A stretch of 64,000 nucleotides of DNA from Pontederia crassipes (GCA_030549335.1 CM060194.1:39449171-39513170), one strand, 5' to 3'; positions 1 through 14,170 are shown, numbered from the stretch's first letter. Notes: generated by a model from the letters alone, not told the origin. Numbers and translations are program-made.

Positions 1-856
1 GCATAACACTGATTTCTCCTATTTTTGTGACCAAACTAGACCATGGGTTCCAAAATAATAATTGTTGACCCGAACAAGAATGAAAAGTTCAATGGCGATA
101 ATTATGATATTTGGCAAGATCCGTGAACTCAAGAATATGGGACAAGTGCTCGATGACGAGCAACAGGCTCTCATCCACTCTTTTTCTAAAAGTTGGGAAC
201 ATATGCATTGTAACAATCTGCTTGACAAGTGCTTGATGCACAACGAAGTGTCAAATCTTTTGAACAATCTGCTCGCCACATTGAAATGGATGATGAAGCC
301 CTTCAAGCCATTAATCAATCCTTTAAAGCATTAAAACGATGAACAAAGAGCTAGTTCTCAATTCAAGAGAAAAAGGTCGCATAAGTTGTAACCAAATAGG
401 AAGGGCAGAGATGTTGGAAAAAAGTTCAAGGCCACCAGCGCAAATGTGGAAAACGTGGCGGCAAGGCAAACATAAATAAAGTAAAATGCTACAATTGTAG
501 CAAACATGGTCACTTCGCTCGTGATTGCACTGAGCGTAAGAAGGTTTGTCCTAACCATGATTCTTTTTTTTATGTCTCTAGTTGTGCCTTAATTGCTGAA
601 ACTCATTCTTCATGGATTGCATATTCGGAAGCCACCAATCATGTAGCAAGAAATCACGGGGTCTTTGTGGCATTTCGCCGAATAAGTGTACAGAGCAAAT
701 AGATTTTCATTGGCAACAACGATAGAGCTGAAAGACATTGGAACGTGCAAGTTAGACCTTTGCAATGGCCAAATTATTTATCTTCATGACGTTCTATATG
801 CTCTAGCTTTTAGACAAAGTTTAGTTTCCTGTGTCAGCATTAGACAAACTTGGTGG

Positions 857-1343
857 AAAAATTATACCAAATACTCTTCAACTTTAAGGTTTTTTTAGTG
901 ATGCCCTCCAACTTCACTTTGTAACAGCGATATCCTCCATCTTTTAACTCGTTTCACCCGATGTCCTCTTTAGCTGAGTTAGGCAGTCTCCCGATTTTTT
1001 GTCTACGTGACTATCTCCTCTCTCCTCCACGTAACTAATTATCCGACGTGGTAATATTAAAAAATAAAATAAAAAATCATGACGGCGTGTAGGCGAGGGG
1101 GCCTCGCGCCCACACGCTACGACCTCGTCGGCGACGAGGTTGTAGAGGGGGGCAAGCCCCCCTCCCGCATGCCGACGAGGAGAGGGAGGGGCTCGCGCCC
1201 ACCCTTTGTGAATGCCATGTAGATGGGAAATCGGGAGACTGCCTATCATAGGTAAAGAGGGCATCGGGTGAAACGAGTTAAAAGATTGAGGGCATCCCTG
1301 TTACAAAGTAAAGTTGGAGGGCATTTTTGGTGTAATTTTTTTG
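857..1343. mobile_element. Non-autonomous TIR DNA transposon inside the Copia
   Basis: The element is a long inverted repeat: 901-1000 pairs with 1222-1322 at roughly 90 percent by eye. Both arms share ATGCCCTCCAACTT, then TTTTAACTCGTTTCACCCGA, then GGCAGTCTCCCGATTT read inward. A weaker outer part (AAAAATTAYACCAAA) lies at 857-871 and 1327-1343. The interior (about 1080-1215) is GC-rich, with self-complementary runs such as GGGGGGCAAGCCCCCC. Long arms with a GC-rich core suit a MULE-like non-autonomous element, but no clean target duplication was found, so the superfamily is uncertain. No transposase is encoded. Confidence 0.75.
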
Positions 1344-2160
1344 ATGTTGTAATAAGTTTTCAAAGGAAACGAATGAAAGATATGTCTTGACAATGTTCTT
1401 CTATGCAATGATTTTTTCAATAATGATTTCTATATTTTAAATATAACATCTATTGCTGATAATTATTTTTTTATGTCATATGTTGATGTGAAAGAAAGTG
1501 TCAATATTTGGCATGCCAAATTTGGAGACATTAGTCAAGATCAAATGAATAGACTTGCTAGAGAAGGTCTTTTGGGGACTCTCGCAAAAGTTGATCTTCT
1601 AACTTGTGAGAAATGTTTAGCTAACAAGAAAACATGAACACCATTTAGGAAGGAAAACACGTCGAGTACCCATTACAATTAATCCATTTGGACATATGTG
1701 ATCCGATGAATGTTCACGCACGACATGATTTTTCTTACTTTATCACTTTTATAGATGATTATTCACATTATGGTGTTGTATACTTAATTTCTCACAAGTC
1801 TGAAGCTTTGGATTGTTTTGCAGAAAATTAAGTGGATCGCAAGATTAAAGCCTTGTGAACCGACCATGGACGCAAATATCTCTCTAAATTATTCAAAAAG
1901 TTATACGTTGAAAAGGGTATAGTTAGGTAACTAACAATATCAAGAACTCCGCAATAAAATAGTGTTATCGAAAGACGAAATCGTACAATATTTAACATAG
2001 TTCAATTCATGATGACGCAAGCTAATATTTTGATTTCGTATTGGGGAGATGCACTAGATTGTAGCCTATATCTTAAAAAGCGTAACATCGAAATCTGTTC
2101 CTACCACTCCTTATGAACTCTGGATAGGTCAAAAGCCCAACCTTAATTATTTGCGCTTGA

Positions 2161-3528
2161 TGTGATAATTTTGTATAACACAAATACTAGCAAGAGCACT
2201 AGGTCGACTTAAGTAATAAAGAGTGAGAAGAGTGTTGAACCCACAATGACTAGTATATTTTTATCTTTTATCTTAATTTAATTAGATGAGAAAAAAATAT
2301 TTGGTTCAAACAAAACAAAAAAGATTAAAATATATCCGGTCTAAATCCCAAAATTTATATGTTAGAGATGTTCAAATAAGATCTAAAACAAATTCGATAT
2401 TGGAAATGATGCAAAAAAAGGTAAAGGACTCAAACCAAATGTACTAACTATCTTATCTCAATATTAGAGTCAGAAAGTTCAACCGAATCAATCTCTAGCT
2501 AACCTTTAATAAGATACTTTTGCAATGCGACCTATTTCAAAAACACCTCAACCGAGTGTGTTAAAAATACACAAATCTCTAAATCTCAACCGAGAAAATA
2601 GAGATAAATATGAAATGCTTATCGAAATATCAATAAACTAAGAAAGGTCAAAAGAACAAATCTTGATAATGCCAACCGGTTAAAATCGAATACTCAGAAG
2701 AAAGTATTAAAATCAACATACATATTCAGAAATTCAAAATAGTAAATCTTATTCAACGATCTAACAAAATCCAACATAAATGGATCATAATTAGAACTCT
2801 ATTACATAAATAAAAAAATTATCAAGATTGCAGTAGAGAGATAAACAAGAGATTAAAAGATAGAAAAAAGGAAAAAAACTCTTCAAAATTATCTAAACTC
2901 CTCTGGAAGAATCTCCATCGAGTAGACGACCAAAGGCTCTCTCTTCTTGTCTTTGCAATGAATTTTGAATTATAGACTTGGATGATTAAGTGAGGTGATA
3001 TGGACCCCTTTTTATAGTAAAAATTTTCATCTGCCCTCTGAGAATCAATGCGGATCGTGTCATCAATGTCGCATTAATCAAAATATAATTATTTGACTGA
3101 GGAAATCTGGTGAAATTAATAACACGGATTGTATTATTAATAACACGGGCTATTTTATATATTGTGAGAGTGATTTCCGCTCAACATCTCAGTTTTGAAG
3201 ATATGGTGATTGTTGGCTAACATGGACCATGTTGACAGAAACGTGAGTTGTGTTGCTGGCAAACGCGGACCGTCTTCGAGCAACGCGGGCCGTGTTAGAT
3301 GGACAACACGGGCTATGTTGTAATAACGTAGGCTGTGTTGCACAACACAGACTGTACTGGAATAACGCGGGCCGTGTTGGCTACTACAGAAATAAAATAA
3401 CTAAGAAATTAGGTACCAGCTAATTCCTCGAAAGATTTAATTAAAAATGAGAAAAAGTTTATATATATTAGAATAAAATTATGAAAAATAGACTGAATGA
3501 TATGAAATAAATATGTAAATGTCATGCA
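2161..3528 (-). repeat. Element A, 3' LTR
   Basis: This 1,368-bp LTR is bounded by TG at 2161 and CA at 3528. On the minus strand it holds an AT-rich start, an array of degenerate palindromic repeats (core AACACGGRCYGTGTT) at about 3045-3385, and a TATA-like ACTATAAAAA at 3009-3018. The end carries the conserved GAGTGTTGAACCCACA-type stretch near 2235. It aligns with 6801-7807. Confidence 0.8.
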
Positions 3529-6500
3529 TCAAAATTCTCCCAAGCTTGAACTATTGCTTGTCCTCAAGCAAGTTTCAAAGTAAGAACTGAGTGAAAATAG
3601 TTCCATCATAATCTTCACCTTATTATTAATACTTTTCTAACACTGCTATTTCTCACTTTCATTGCCGAAGCATCTCTCCTCTTGCCATTTGTTCCTGCCT
3701 CATAGAATTTTCTGACACTTAAATATATTTAAACATCTTTAAATTCAGCTTGATAAAAAAAAGTATAGATTATTGTATAATAGTCTTAATATTGAAAACA
3801 TAGGTACAAGTTGAGCTTAGTTTTCCTGTTATTATAGCAATTGAAACATTCATGTGCTTTTCAATATTGCGCAAGGCAGCCTATGTAGCGGATTTTTGAT
3901 CGATGGTTTACAAACCAATTGGCCTTAGATCATCGGGCAAGAATTTCCTACGGATCTAATTGTCCTAACACACCAAGGTGCTAGAGAAACATTCATGACT
4001 TATTCATTACATTGCTTTTCACACTTTTTTTTTCTTTTTGTTCGCATGTTTCTCCACCTTACCCAAAGTGGTTCATGTAATAGGTTTTTTGTCAACGGAT
4101 CTCAGACCAATTGACTTTAGGACGTCAGACAAGAATCCCCTACGGATCTAATGGCTCAAACGAACCAAGGTGCTAGAGATAACACATTTCATTTTATTTA
4201 ACTTCTTTGGAAGGTTTTTTTTTCAAAAGCTCAACAAGTACTTAAAGCATTCAATAAAAGACTACTCCAATCCATTCTAATTAAAATAAAAGCAAGCTAA
4301 ATAAGGAATTGTAGTCCAGGTATCATATTTCTATTTGGCATCATTCTACTTTTCTAGTAACCCAATACTATGGCAATGAGACGACAGAAACTTCATCGTA
4401 GAATTTCATAAGTCAATAAGATGTCTTTTAAAATTGATGGCAAATTTAAAAAAAAAATTAAATTTTTTGTGGATTTTAGATGATATGGATATAAAGCAAA
4501 AAATGCAACTACTAAATAATAAAACATGTGAATGCAATAAACATGAGAAATGCATCAATGCAACTCTCCCAAGCTTAAACTAAGCACTGTCCTCAATGCT
4601 AGCTTAGTCGGGTAAAGTTGTGTCACTAAACAATGACTTAAGAAATATAAAAAGAAGAAACAGGGAGACACAACCTATTAAAAATCGACGATGGAAAAGT
4701 ATTGATCAATGGTGGAATATTGATGTTGATTGTTCTGGAGTTACCGAAAAAGGTTGCTAGCTGCAATTTTTGGAATTTTTTTAATGAATGATAAAGCACA
4801 TGGATCATGATTAATGCTGAAAAAAAACTTTCTACAAAAATGGGCCGAGTGATTAGTCCATGTTGAAAACACAGGCCATATTAGAACTCACATGAGTCAT
4901 GCTTTTTCAAAATTCTCTATCTACGAAATGAGTGAGCCTAACAAAAATCTAACAACCAAAATTATTTTAAGAAAAAACTAAATTGACTTGAAAAAGAATT
5001 TTTTTAAAATTCCATAATAAAATGATTAGCATTATGAACATGAACGAATTTTGTAAATAAGAACAATCTCACCCAAATTATGTGATCTTGATGCATTTAT
5101 CATGGTGAGAATCAATGAATGTAGGTGAACACACATCCAACCGTCACTAATTTTTGGTAAGCCATCTCTGTAATCTTTAACTTATCCTTGATTTGAGATT
5201 TTGCAATTTCTACTATTGAGCTCTTTAGTCGCCATTCTTTGGATGACATTGGTGTTCGTGATGTTGTTCTTGTTGCTGATGATGCTAGTATTGCGGTCAC
5301 CTCCTTTTGTGGTGGTGGATTTGAAAATGCAATGATGGTGGTAGATGGTACTTCTAAAGTTGAGCTCCTCTTTCGGATTTGTACATTTTCGTTTATGTAC
5401 GGACTTGTCTCCGTAATCCTCCACTCTGTAGCCCATGCCTTTTGTTGATAATATCTTCGTGATTTCCATCGTCTCTAATATGATTCTCGATGATGACAAG
5501 GATACGTGAAAATTGGCGGCCTACCTAAAATGCTTGCCTTTTGAGATTGGGCCAAGAAGATAAATTTGCTACTTCCTTCTCTAGTAGTTGAAATTTGGCA
5601 TGCATATGATGAAATCTTTGTTGAATCTGAGGTGGATGCGATGAAGGTGAACTCTCATCATGAACCTTGGCTTGATCTTTTAGCTGCGTCAAGTGAATCT
5701 CCAAATTATGGATGAGTTGGTCCTGCAAAGAAAATCTCTTATCAATTGCATCTATGAATTGCTTAAACATGTCCTCTAATTTGGTTCTTGAGTCAGCTAT
5801 GAATTGATGGCAACATTTATCTTTGTGTGGTGTTGTGTCAGTTGAGTAATTTGATTCTTCATATTCTCAATGTGCTCTTCCTACATAGAAATTTTGTTCA
5901 TCAACATGCCTGTCATATGCGTAAGCAATGATAATGGGTCAGTTGAAATATCTTTTGATGGAAATTGTTGAGCCTCCTTGTTGTAACTTGTGTTAGGAAG
6001 ATTAACACCAACTTGGATGATTTCTAATATTGAAGGGTCTCCAAGTTGTGTTTCTTCCTCGATAATTATTTTGTTGATATTTCTAGATGACATGGGTTGT
6101 TTATTACATTTGTTCTTTTTCGTCATTGAAAATTGAACAATTTTTTTTCTATGTCAAGATCAAAGAGAAGTGATCCTTAAAAAAATGTGTTGCTCAAAGG
6201 TTCGAGAGGGCAACTTGAACAATAGAGAGACAAAACAAATGAATAGGAAAAGAGAACGCGGACGTTTTAAACAAACACGAAGTGTTGTAGGAAAGTCGAC
6301 ATAGGCCATTTTTCAAATCACCGTCTGTGTGAGGAGGTTGAAAAGAGAAGGTGGAACACGAGCCATATACTAATGAACGTGGACCATTTTGGACAAACAC
6401 GAAGCAATTTTTTTAGGAAAGTCGACACTTGTCGTCCCACAAAAAATCATAGATAGAAGATAAACACAGGTCGTGTATAAGGTAACATGGACGCATGGGA

Positions 6501-6773
6501 TAACTACACGGGTCGTATACTGTAAATGCGGACCGTATTAATTTTAGCGCATCACAAAAGCATTAGAGAAGAGGAAAAACGCGGACCGTGTATGGACCAC
6601 GTGAACCGTTTTAGAAGTGTCGACATGAGTCATCTTCCGAAAATAGTCCATTTTATGGGTGAAAATAGAAACGATAAAAGAAGCACACACTGTGTCAAAA
6701 TGACGCGTTCCATTTCAGATGCAAAAATACAACGAGGCGTTCTGAAGATTCAAGTAAGAAAAAGATAGAAAAG

Positions 6774-6791
6774 ACTCCGGCAACGGCGCCA
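6774..6791 (-). other. Primer-binding site of element A (tRNA-Asp)
   Basis: The stretch CGGCAACGGCGCCA matches the 3' end of plant tRNA-Asp, so its minus-strand complement can anneal to that tRNA. It lies 9 bases from the 5' LTR. tRNA-Asp priming is known for Athila/Tat-type gypsy elements. Confidence 0.75.
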
Positions 6792-6800
6792 AAAACTTGA

Positions 6801-7807
6801 TGCGTTAATTTTGTATAACGCAAATACTAGCAAGAGCACTAGGTCGAATCAAGTAATAAAGCGTAAGAAGAGTGTCGAATCCGCAAGGACTAGTCTATCT
6901 CAACCGAGTAAATAGAGATAGAATAAGAAATGTTTATCGAAATATCAATAAACTGAGAAAGGTCAAAAGAATAAATCTCGATAATACCAACCGGTTAAAA
7001 TCGAATACTCGGAAGAAAGAATTAAAATCAACATACATATTTAGAAAATTCAGAATAGTAAATCTTATTCAATGATCTAACAAAGTCCAACATAAATGGA
7101 TCCTAATCATAATTCTATTACATAGATAGAAAAATTATCAAGATTGTTGTAGAGAAATAAACAAGAGATTAAAAGATAGAAAAAAGGAGAAAAAACTCTT
7201 CAAAATTATCTAAACTCCTCTGGAAGAATCTCCACCGAGTAGATGACCGGACTTGTCTTTGCATTGGATTTTGAATTATAGACTTGGACGATTAAGTGAG
7301 GTGATATGGACACCTTTTTATAGTAAAAAATTAATCTGCCCTTTGAGAATCAGTGCGGATCGTGCCATCAATGCCGCATTAATCAAAATATAATTATTTG
7401 ATTGAGCAAAACTGATGAAATTAATAACACGGATTGTGTTATTAATAACACGGGCTGTTTTATATATTGTTAGAGTGATTTCTGCCCAATATCTCATATT
7501 TTGAAGATATGATGATTGCTGGCTAACATGGACCATGTTGAAAGAAACATGGTTGTGTTGTGGCAAATGCAGACCGTCTTCGAGCAACGCAGGCTATGTT
7601 GTAATAACGTGGACCTTGTTTAACAACACAGACTATGTTGGAATAACGCGAGCCATGTTGGCTGCTACAGAAATAAAATAACTAAGAAATTAGGTACGAT
7701 TCCTCGAAAAATTTCATTAAAAATGAGGAAAAGTTTATATATGTTAGAATAAAATTTTGAAAAATATACTGAATGATATGAAATAAATATGTATAACATG
7801 TCATGCA
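6801..7807 (-). repeat. Element A, 5' LTR
   Basis: This is the second LTR of element A, 1,007 bp, starting TGCGTTAATTTTGTATAACGC and ending GTCATGCA. It has the same layout as its partner: a palindromic array at about 7345-7665, a TATA-like site at 7314-7323 on the minus strand, and GAGTGTCGAATCCGCA near 6871. It sits against the primer-binding site at 6774-6791. Confidence 0.8.
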
Positions 7808-10137
7808 TCGACGCCCTTGGGATTGCGTAGGCTATGTTCTAAACAAATCTCATAAGTATGAGAAGTTAGGTCAAAGAGAGCAAAAAATGTATCTTTATAA
7901 GATAATGTGTCTCATCTAAGGTCTATGTATTCACTGGTGAAAAAAAAGATGGTACGATAACGAAAATCAAAAGTATAAATGTGACATTCATAGAGAATGA
8001 GTTTCCCGAGATAGATAAGGGACTTCTCTTGAATGAAGAAAAAGATTCCGAGTTGATGACACAATCGGATCAATCCATTGAGGAGTGTCTTCAACATCCC
8101 ACTACTTGATCCGAGTGGGAGAGATTTGCAATCGTTAACTGACGAACCTGAAAGTTTCCTTCGATGGGCTTATATAAAATATGTTCCCCGCTGATGATTT
8201 AAAATTGAAGGGCTGCATGAAAATGGGCCACATGAAGCCCACATAGTAAATTTGGAAGACGAAGTTGAGCTCAAAACTATTAAAGAGGCTCTCTTGCCCT
8301 CTACTATGGAAGGATGAACTAAGACAATGGAGGAAGAGTTAGGGTTCATGCAGAAAAATCAAGTGTGGGACTTGGTTGATCTCCTGTCAGACCGTAAGGC
8401 AATTGAGAACAAATGGATTCTCAAAATTAAACACGACATGGATGGATTAATTCAAAGATATAAAGCCTGCATCATGGCGAAAGATTTCACCCAAACAATG
8501 GGTGTCGACTATGAAGAAACTTTTGTACATGGTGTAAGGTTTGCTTCAATTCACCTAATATTAGCTATAGTTGCATATATGAACTTAAAATTACATCAAA
8601 AGGATGTAAAAATCACATTTCTCAATGGAGAACTAGATGAGAAAATTTACATTTCTCATGGAATCATATGTAAAGAAAGTTTTAGAATGATTTCAGATGA
8701 ATGGTTGCAAACTCATTGACACTCTTATTATGAAAGGTGGGATTTTAAGTTCGGACATGTGCCCTAAAACTCTAGAGGAATAAAAGAAAATGTCTCCTTA
8801 AGCAAGCGTGGTCGACAGCCTAATGTACGCATGATGTGTACTCCGCCAGACATATGTTTTGTCGTAGGTCTAGTTCGTTGATATTACGCTAATCTAGGAT
8901 GCTAACACTAAAAGGCGGTAAAGAGAATCATGAGATATCTCAAGGGTGCTACAGGCCTTGCACTGTACTGTCATGGAGGAAGTCTACGACTTGCTGACGT
9001 TGATGAACGAAAATCCACCTCTGGATACACTCTTCCTTAGCAATGGGTGTTGTTACTTGGAGTAGCAAGAAACAAGATTGTGCGGCACTATCAACTATGG
9101 AGGCAGAATTCATAACTTGTTAAGTGGCAATACAAGAGGCCTTATGGCTTAAAAAATTCCTTCGAAACCTAAGGATTTCTAAGAATGCAATGTAAATGAT
9201 GATCCTTGTGACAATCAAGCAGTTATTGCATATGTGATGGACGAGAAATACCATTGCAAAGTAAAGGATATCAACACCAAATACAAAATTGTATGAAACC
9301 AAGAAATCAAATAGGAGATCTCAATTGAGTGCATATCGACGCACAAAATGGTTGCTGATCCATTCACTAAACCATTGCGAAGAGAGGCATTCTTGATACA
9401 TGTAAATGCCTTATGACTGCATAGATTATAAATGCAATGATGTACTCAAATTTTTAATAAATAAAAGATTATATTTTCCTTTGATAAATTCATTATTGTA
9501 ATATTTTGTTATGCATGTGAAAAGTATGTCGATTAGGTATAGATTGTTCACTCACAAAACAAATTCTTCAAGCGCTCATTAAGATAGCGAGTGGAATGAA
9601 CTATGTGAATCATAATATGATTATTAAAATATGTTAAAACATGCATTTTAGTAACTCAATGTCTCATGATTAAGAGAGAGATGCCAGATACAAGATCCAA
9701 TTTAGCACTATAGGATAGCGAGCAATTTGAAAACTCGGGTCAGGCGCTAGAAGGTGACAACTAAACTTAAGTCTGTGCGGTGTATAATTTAAATAGATCT
9801 AGACATACGCTCCTTTAGTGAGAGTCTCCTTTGTAGTACTTGTGTTTAGTACGAAGTATGCAAAGTCGACCTAGAGACATGATGAATTAATTAGTTCAAT
9901 GGTCATTGTGGTATGAGTCTCTGACAAATAATCCATCTGCACGTGCCCTTAGACTCTTGACTATGTGTTAAGGAAAGAAATTAGTACTTGCTATTTTAGC
10001 GAGGTAGTCAAAGGTGAAAAGTAAAGTAGCCTATCGAGCCACATTTAGGAAAATAACTAGTTCACTACTAAAAGACATGAGGGCAAGAGAAAGAACTGTT
10101 ATGAGCCATATTAAACTTTTACGTACAATTGGCCAAC

Positions 10138-12720
10138 GATTTGTAACAATAAAATTTGCTAGCAAGTGCACTAGTCGCTCAAGTAATATAGTAAAAAGGA
10201 GTAAGAGTGTCGAACCCACGAGGAATATTATTAATTTAATATCTGAATCTTTAAATTAATAAGAGAGGAAAAACATGGATTTTGAAAATGAGTTTTATAA
10301 AATAAAATAAAGAAAATAAAATAAAGATAAGATAGTGGTGTTGAAGTTAGGCCTTAGGATGAAAATATATCTAAATATTTGAACCATAAAAGATAAATTT
10401 AATCTTTAAAGATGGATTAGAGTCTCCCTAAAGTAATCTAACATGATTAACCTGTGGTCTCCACGACTCGCATTCCTCAATCTAATCATATAGAACTATC
10501 TTAATTTAATAAGAATTGAAGTCTCCACGACTGGTACCCCCAAAATCATATTAAAATTAAGATGCATTAAATTGAATTCTCTAGACTATTAATCACTCCA
10601 CAAACTGGTATAGATTAATAGACCACACAAACTTGATTCTCCACACACTAGTTATCAAATTTATGTCAATTATTAATTCCAAATAAAATCAATTATAATT
10701 AGTTTAATGAATTATGAAATTAAACACTCCACAAACTGGTATAGCCTAATTCAGAAATTTAATTAACTAGCATAAAAGCATTAAGCATAATTAATAATTG
10801 ATCAGAAAAGATTAAAGCAAATAAAATAGGGTCCAAACATTTCCCTTCAATTAATAATCTCCTAAAATAATAATCCTAAAAACATGGAGTTCATCCTAGA
10901 AATTCTGGAGAGATAGTAAAATACAAATCATAAAAATTGGAAGAATTACACCCAAAATAGAGATCTCGAATCTGGCAAACAGTCGGGCAGCCTCTCGGAC
11001 TTGATCAGGGTCGCGATCAACCTCCAACCGTCGCACCTCTCTTCTCTTGGTCGTAGGCTGCAGAGCTTACGACTCGTCGTGAAAGAAACCTGAACTTCAG
11101 AGCACACTTTGGAACGACAGATTCTTCACGTATTTATAGGATGCGGACGTCCTTCAATTTGATCTCGGCCATAACATCGTACGGTTGACTTTAAAATTAT
11201 GAGATAAACTCGGCCAAAGATAAATCATTTTATCATTATGTCCAAAGATAAATCTTTCTTATCTTTACTCCCTTTGAATCTCGGCCGTAAGAAAAGAACT
11301 AAATCTTTACTCCCAAAGAGATAAAATTCCTTTTACTCCCTCCAAATCTCGGCCGTAAGGAAAGAATTTAATCTTGTTACGCCCAAAAGATAAAATCATT
11401 CAATTGTTACTCCTTTTGAATCTCGCCCAAAATGATGATTTCATTGCCATTACCCCCTGGAAATCTCGGCCGTAAGGAACTCTTTTATCTTTACTCCTTT
11501 CGAATCTCGCCCAAAATGACTTGATCTTTATGCCACTACGCCCAAAAGATAAAATCCTTTTATCTTTACCCCTTCAAATCTCACTCAAAACGGCTTGGGT
11601 GTAAAGCCAAATCTCGGCCAAAATGACTTGGGGGTAAAGTCAAATCTCGGCCGTAATAAATTCTTTAAATTTCGGCCGTATTTTGAATTTGGGTGTAATA
11701 TCATGGAGAGAGAAAATTGAAGTGGCAAACATTCAGATGCAAGGCGTAATCAGGGGTGTAATATGATAGACAAAATTGAGCGATGGAAGGCATAATATGA
11801 TAGAAATAAATGAATTGGGCGACAAATGCTAGGCGTAATAGGAAATGAATTGGGCAACAAATGCTAGGCGTAATAGGGGTGCGTAATAAAGGCGTAATAT
11901 GACAGAAAGAGAAAAGGAATACCGGAGATAAAATTTGGGCGTGATCATGATAAGAATAGATCAAATTGGTGCCATAGATAGAGAGATATGGTTAGACAAA
12001 AAAATCAAAATCAGGCGGGGTGATATTAAAAGAAATCCCGAAATTATAGGATCACAAAGAGAGAACAAAAATCAAATCAATTTAGATTTAAGCCATATCA
12101 ATCAGAGAAGAAAAATGATTTACGCCATATCAATCAGAGAAGAAATTGTGGATATCAGAAAAACATAATCCCGCAAAAATCAGAATTTACGGGCGTAATA
12201 CTTGAAAAGATAAATTACATTGAGTTATGAGCAAATCAGAGTCTATCCACGTCTTGAAATAAATTTGAATTGAAAGTCATGCATTTAATCAAGGCGTAAA
12301 ACAATGTTCGGATAACATTACGGCCGTAAAACAGAAGATTAAATTTCAATCGATATTGCGAGCCGTAAAACCAGTAAAGCCGACAAAAATCAATCTCGGT
12401 CGTAAAACCATCAGACGGCGACAAAATTTTAAGCCGAAAGTCGACAATTTAAAAAATTGTCGTGACCTTTATCTGCAAAAGAAAAGTGTTAGTTTATTCA
12501 CAAAAAATAATTAAAACAATAATACATATTTATAAAGAATTATTTACAATTTATTTACATCTCTTAATAATTCATAAAAGTAAAAAATTAATTAATAAAA
12601 TGTTCCCCGACAACGGCGCCAAAAACTTGATGCGTTTGATTTGTAACAATAAAATTTGCTAGCAAGTGCACTAGTCGCTCAAGTAATATAGTAAAAAGGA
12701 GTAAGAGTGTCGAACCCACG
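10138..12720 (-). mobile_element. Non-autonomous LTR element B (partial)
   Basis: About 80 bp starting GATTTGTAACAATAAAATTTGC occurs at 10138 and again at 12638, as LTR copies; the right repeat is present only as 12631-12720. A tRNA-Asp primer-binding site sits between them, so the element reads on the minus strand. The long left part holds the stretch GAGTGTCGAACCCACG near 10204, a TATA-like CCTATAAATA (minus strand, 11131-11140) and an array of ATCTCGGCCGTAA-type repeats (about 11155-12430). No gag or pol was recognised. It may share the near-empty interior of element C, with nearly all of 10138-12600 being one LTR. It is broken and abuts the Copia LTR. Confidence 0.65.
12604..12621 (-). 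other. Primer-binding site of element B (tRNA-Asp)
   Basis: TCCCCGACAACGGCGCCA matches 17 of 18 bases of the tRNA-Asp 3' end (TCCCCGGCAACGGCGCCA, from memory of the family). It lies 9 bases before the right LTR start at 12631. Confidence 0.75.
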
Positions 12721-14126
12721 TAAATGCAAAAAAAATTCTATTGTGAGTCTCGCCTGCTCACTGTCAAGTACGCAACGGGATTAATTCGGCTCGATGATGG
12801 ATTGAACCAATGACTAATGCGCTCAATAGCATCACACAAGCTCGACAATTGACGCGCCGATTTTCAAAAATCGGGGCCAACCAACCAAAAAAAATCATGC
12901 ATCATAAAAAAAGTTTCAATGTAAGTATGACATTCACATTTTTATTGTCATTACAAAGTGGTAAGAGAAATAATAATTATAAAGTTGTTTTGTCAGGTTG
13001 AATTGTATTTGATTTTTTTTTATTTGGATTAGTTAGAGTGCATTGGACTTTCAAATGTAACGATTCAAAGAAAAGAACCCGTAGATTTTCTTCATATTTG
13101 TTGAGCTCATTACTGTGATGATGTTTCTTTACATTTTTCTTGATTTTATTTTAGTAGCAATATATATATAGTAATATATATATATATATATATTTATAAG
13201 GTCATAAGAGTTTGATAAATATGCTAAATTACTTTTCCTTTCACCATTTACATATGTAGTTTTTCTAGGTTTCTAAATTATCTCATCAGTTTGTAATTTT
13301 TTTCCTAAATTTATTCTTCTTACCCACTATTCCCCATTAAATGACATAAAGTCTCCCACTTTTTTAGCTTAGGAAACACACTCGCGCGCTTCCTGCAATT
13401 TTAACAAAATACAAAAATATAAGTTTTTTTAAAATATAGTGTCTTAATCTTTTTATATCTTGTTGTTATATCTATAAGATAAGTACAATTGTGATTAATA
13501 TGAACGTGTTTCAAAAATTTTATTGGGAAATCCCATGCCTAACTCAGCTATATATATATATATAACATAAAATTGTTTTTAATATATTATATAACAAAAG
13601 ATCGATTACTATTTAGGTGATGAATAATTAAATATATTTTTTTTATTCTATGTTTGCCCCTTAACTTTGTTACTTTCTTAACATCTATTGCTTAAATTTT
13701 TTTTTATTTTGTTGGTGTTAATTTACATATGACAATATAGAAACACGGTGACTTCTCCTTTTAAATTGTATATTTTTCTAATTTTGATATAATATAAATA
13801 TAAATAGCAATTTATATCTATATTTTTTAACAATATCATATTTTAAAATTAAGTAAATACTATTTATTTCAATATTTTTTAATAATGTTTATTATTTTGT
13901 TTTTTCATTTTATCTATTTCATTTTCTACTTGACAACGAAAAAATGTCATATCTGACATGCTATATGTATGTAAAGATATATAACATAAATAAATTAAAT
14001 TATTATATATCATACTAAAATTATTGTTAAAATTATTTAAATATTTTAAGCCTTATATGTGGTTTAATGAAATAGTGCCATGGGTCAATTTCAACCTTTC
14101 CATTTAATTATATATGCATATTATAC

Positions 14127-14170
<44 letters not shown>

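Larger units (their letters stand above)
2161..7807 (-). mobile_element. Non-autonomous LTR element A, tRNA-Asp primed, inserted in Copia
   Basis: Two homologous LTRs (2161-3528 and 6801-7807) flank an interior of about 3.3 kb. The primer-binding site lies at the right inner edge, so the element reads on the minus strand. Ends are TG...CA, and the flanks TTGA/TCGA are consistent with a short, slightly decayed target duplication. No gag or pol motif was recognised in the interior; minus-strand reading stretches at 6126-5881 and 5770-5525 match no family I know. Interior repeats occur: a roughly 100-bp module with CCTACGGATCTAAT recurs at about 3877-3985 and 4075-4175, and CTCCCAAGCTT recurs at 3538 and 4565. 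It looks like an old, broken LARD-type derivative of an Athila/Tat-like gypsy lineage. Confidence 0.82.
1..10137 (+). mobile_element. Ty1/copia retrotransposon fossil, left copy
   Basis: This is a broken Copia element read on the + strand, entering at the window edge near its gag start (ATG at 43, beginning MGSK). Parts seen in order are a gag fragment, a CCHC zinc knuckle (CYNCSKHGHFARDC, about 487-528), a protease-like stretch near 610-660, the pre-integrase WHAKF motif and integrase core (about 1505-2150), reverse transcriptase (about 8320-8740), RNase H (about 8900-9420), and the start of the 3' LTR (about 9450-10137). It carries many breaks and is interrupted by a TIR element (857-1343) and by LTR element A (2161-7807). 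Element B begins exactly where it stops at 10138. A related copy lies inverted at the right end of the window (56340-63524). The 5' LTR is outside the window. Confidence 0.9.

Noticed and set aside
5112-6126. Minus-strand open frames of 60-105 residues in element A as accessory genes
   Set aside because: They are short, share no recognised domain and lie in a decayed non-autonomous element, so no function can be supported.
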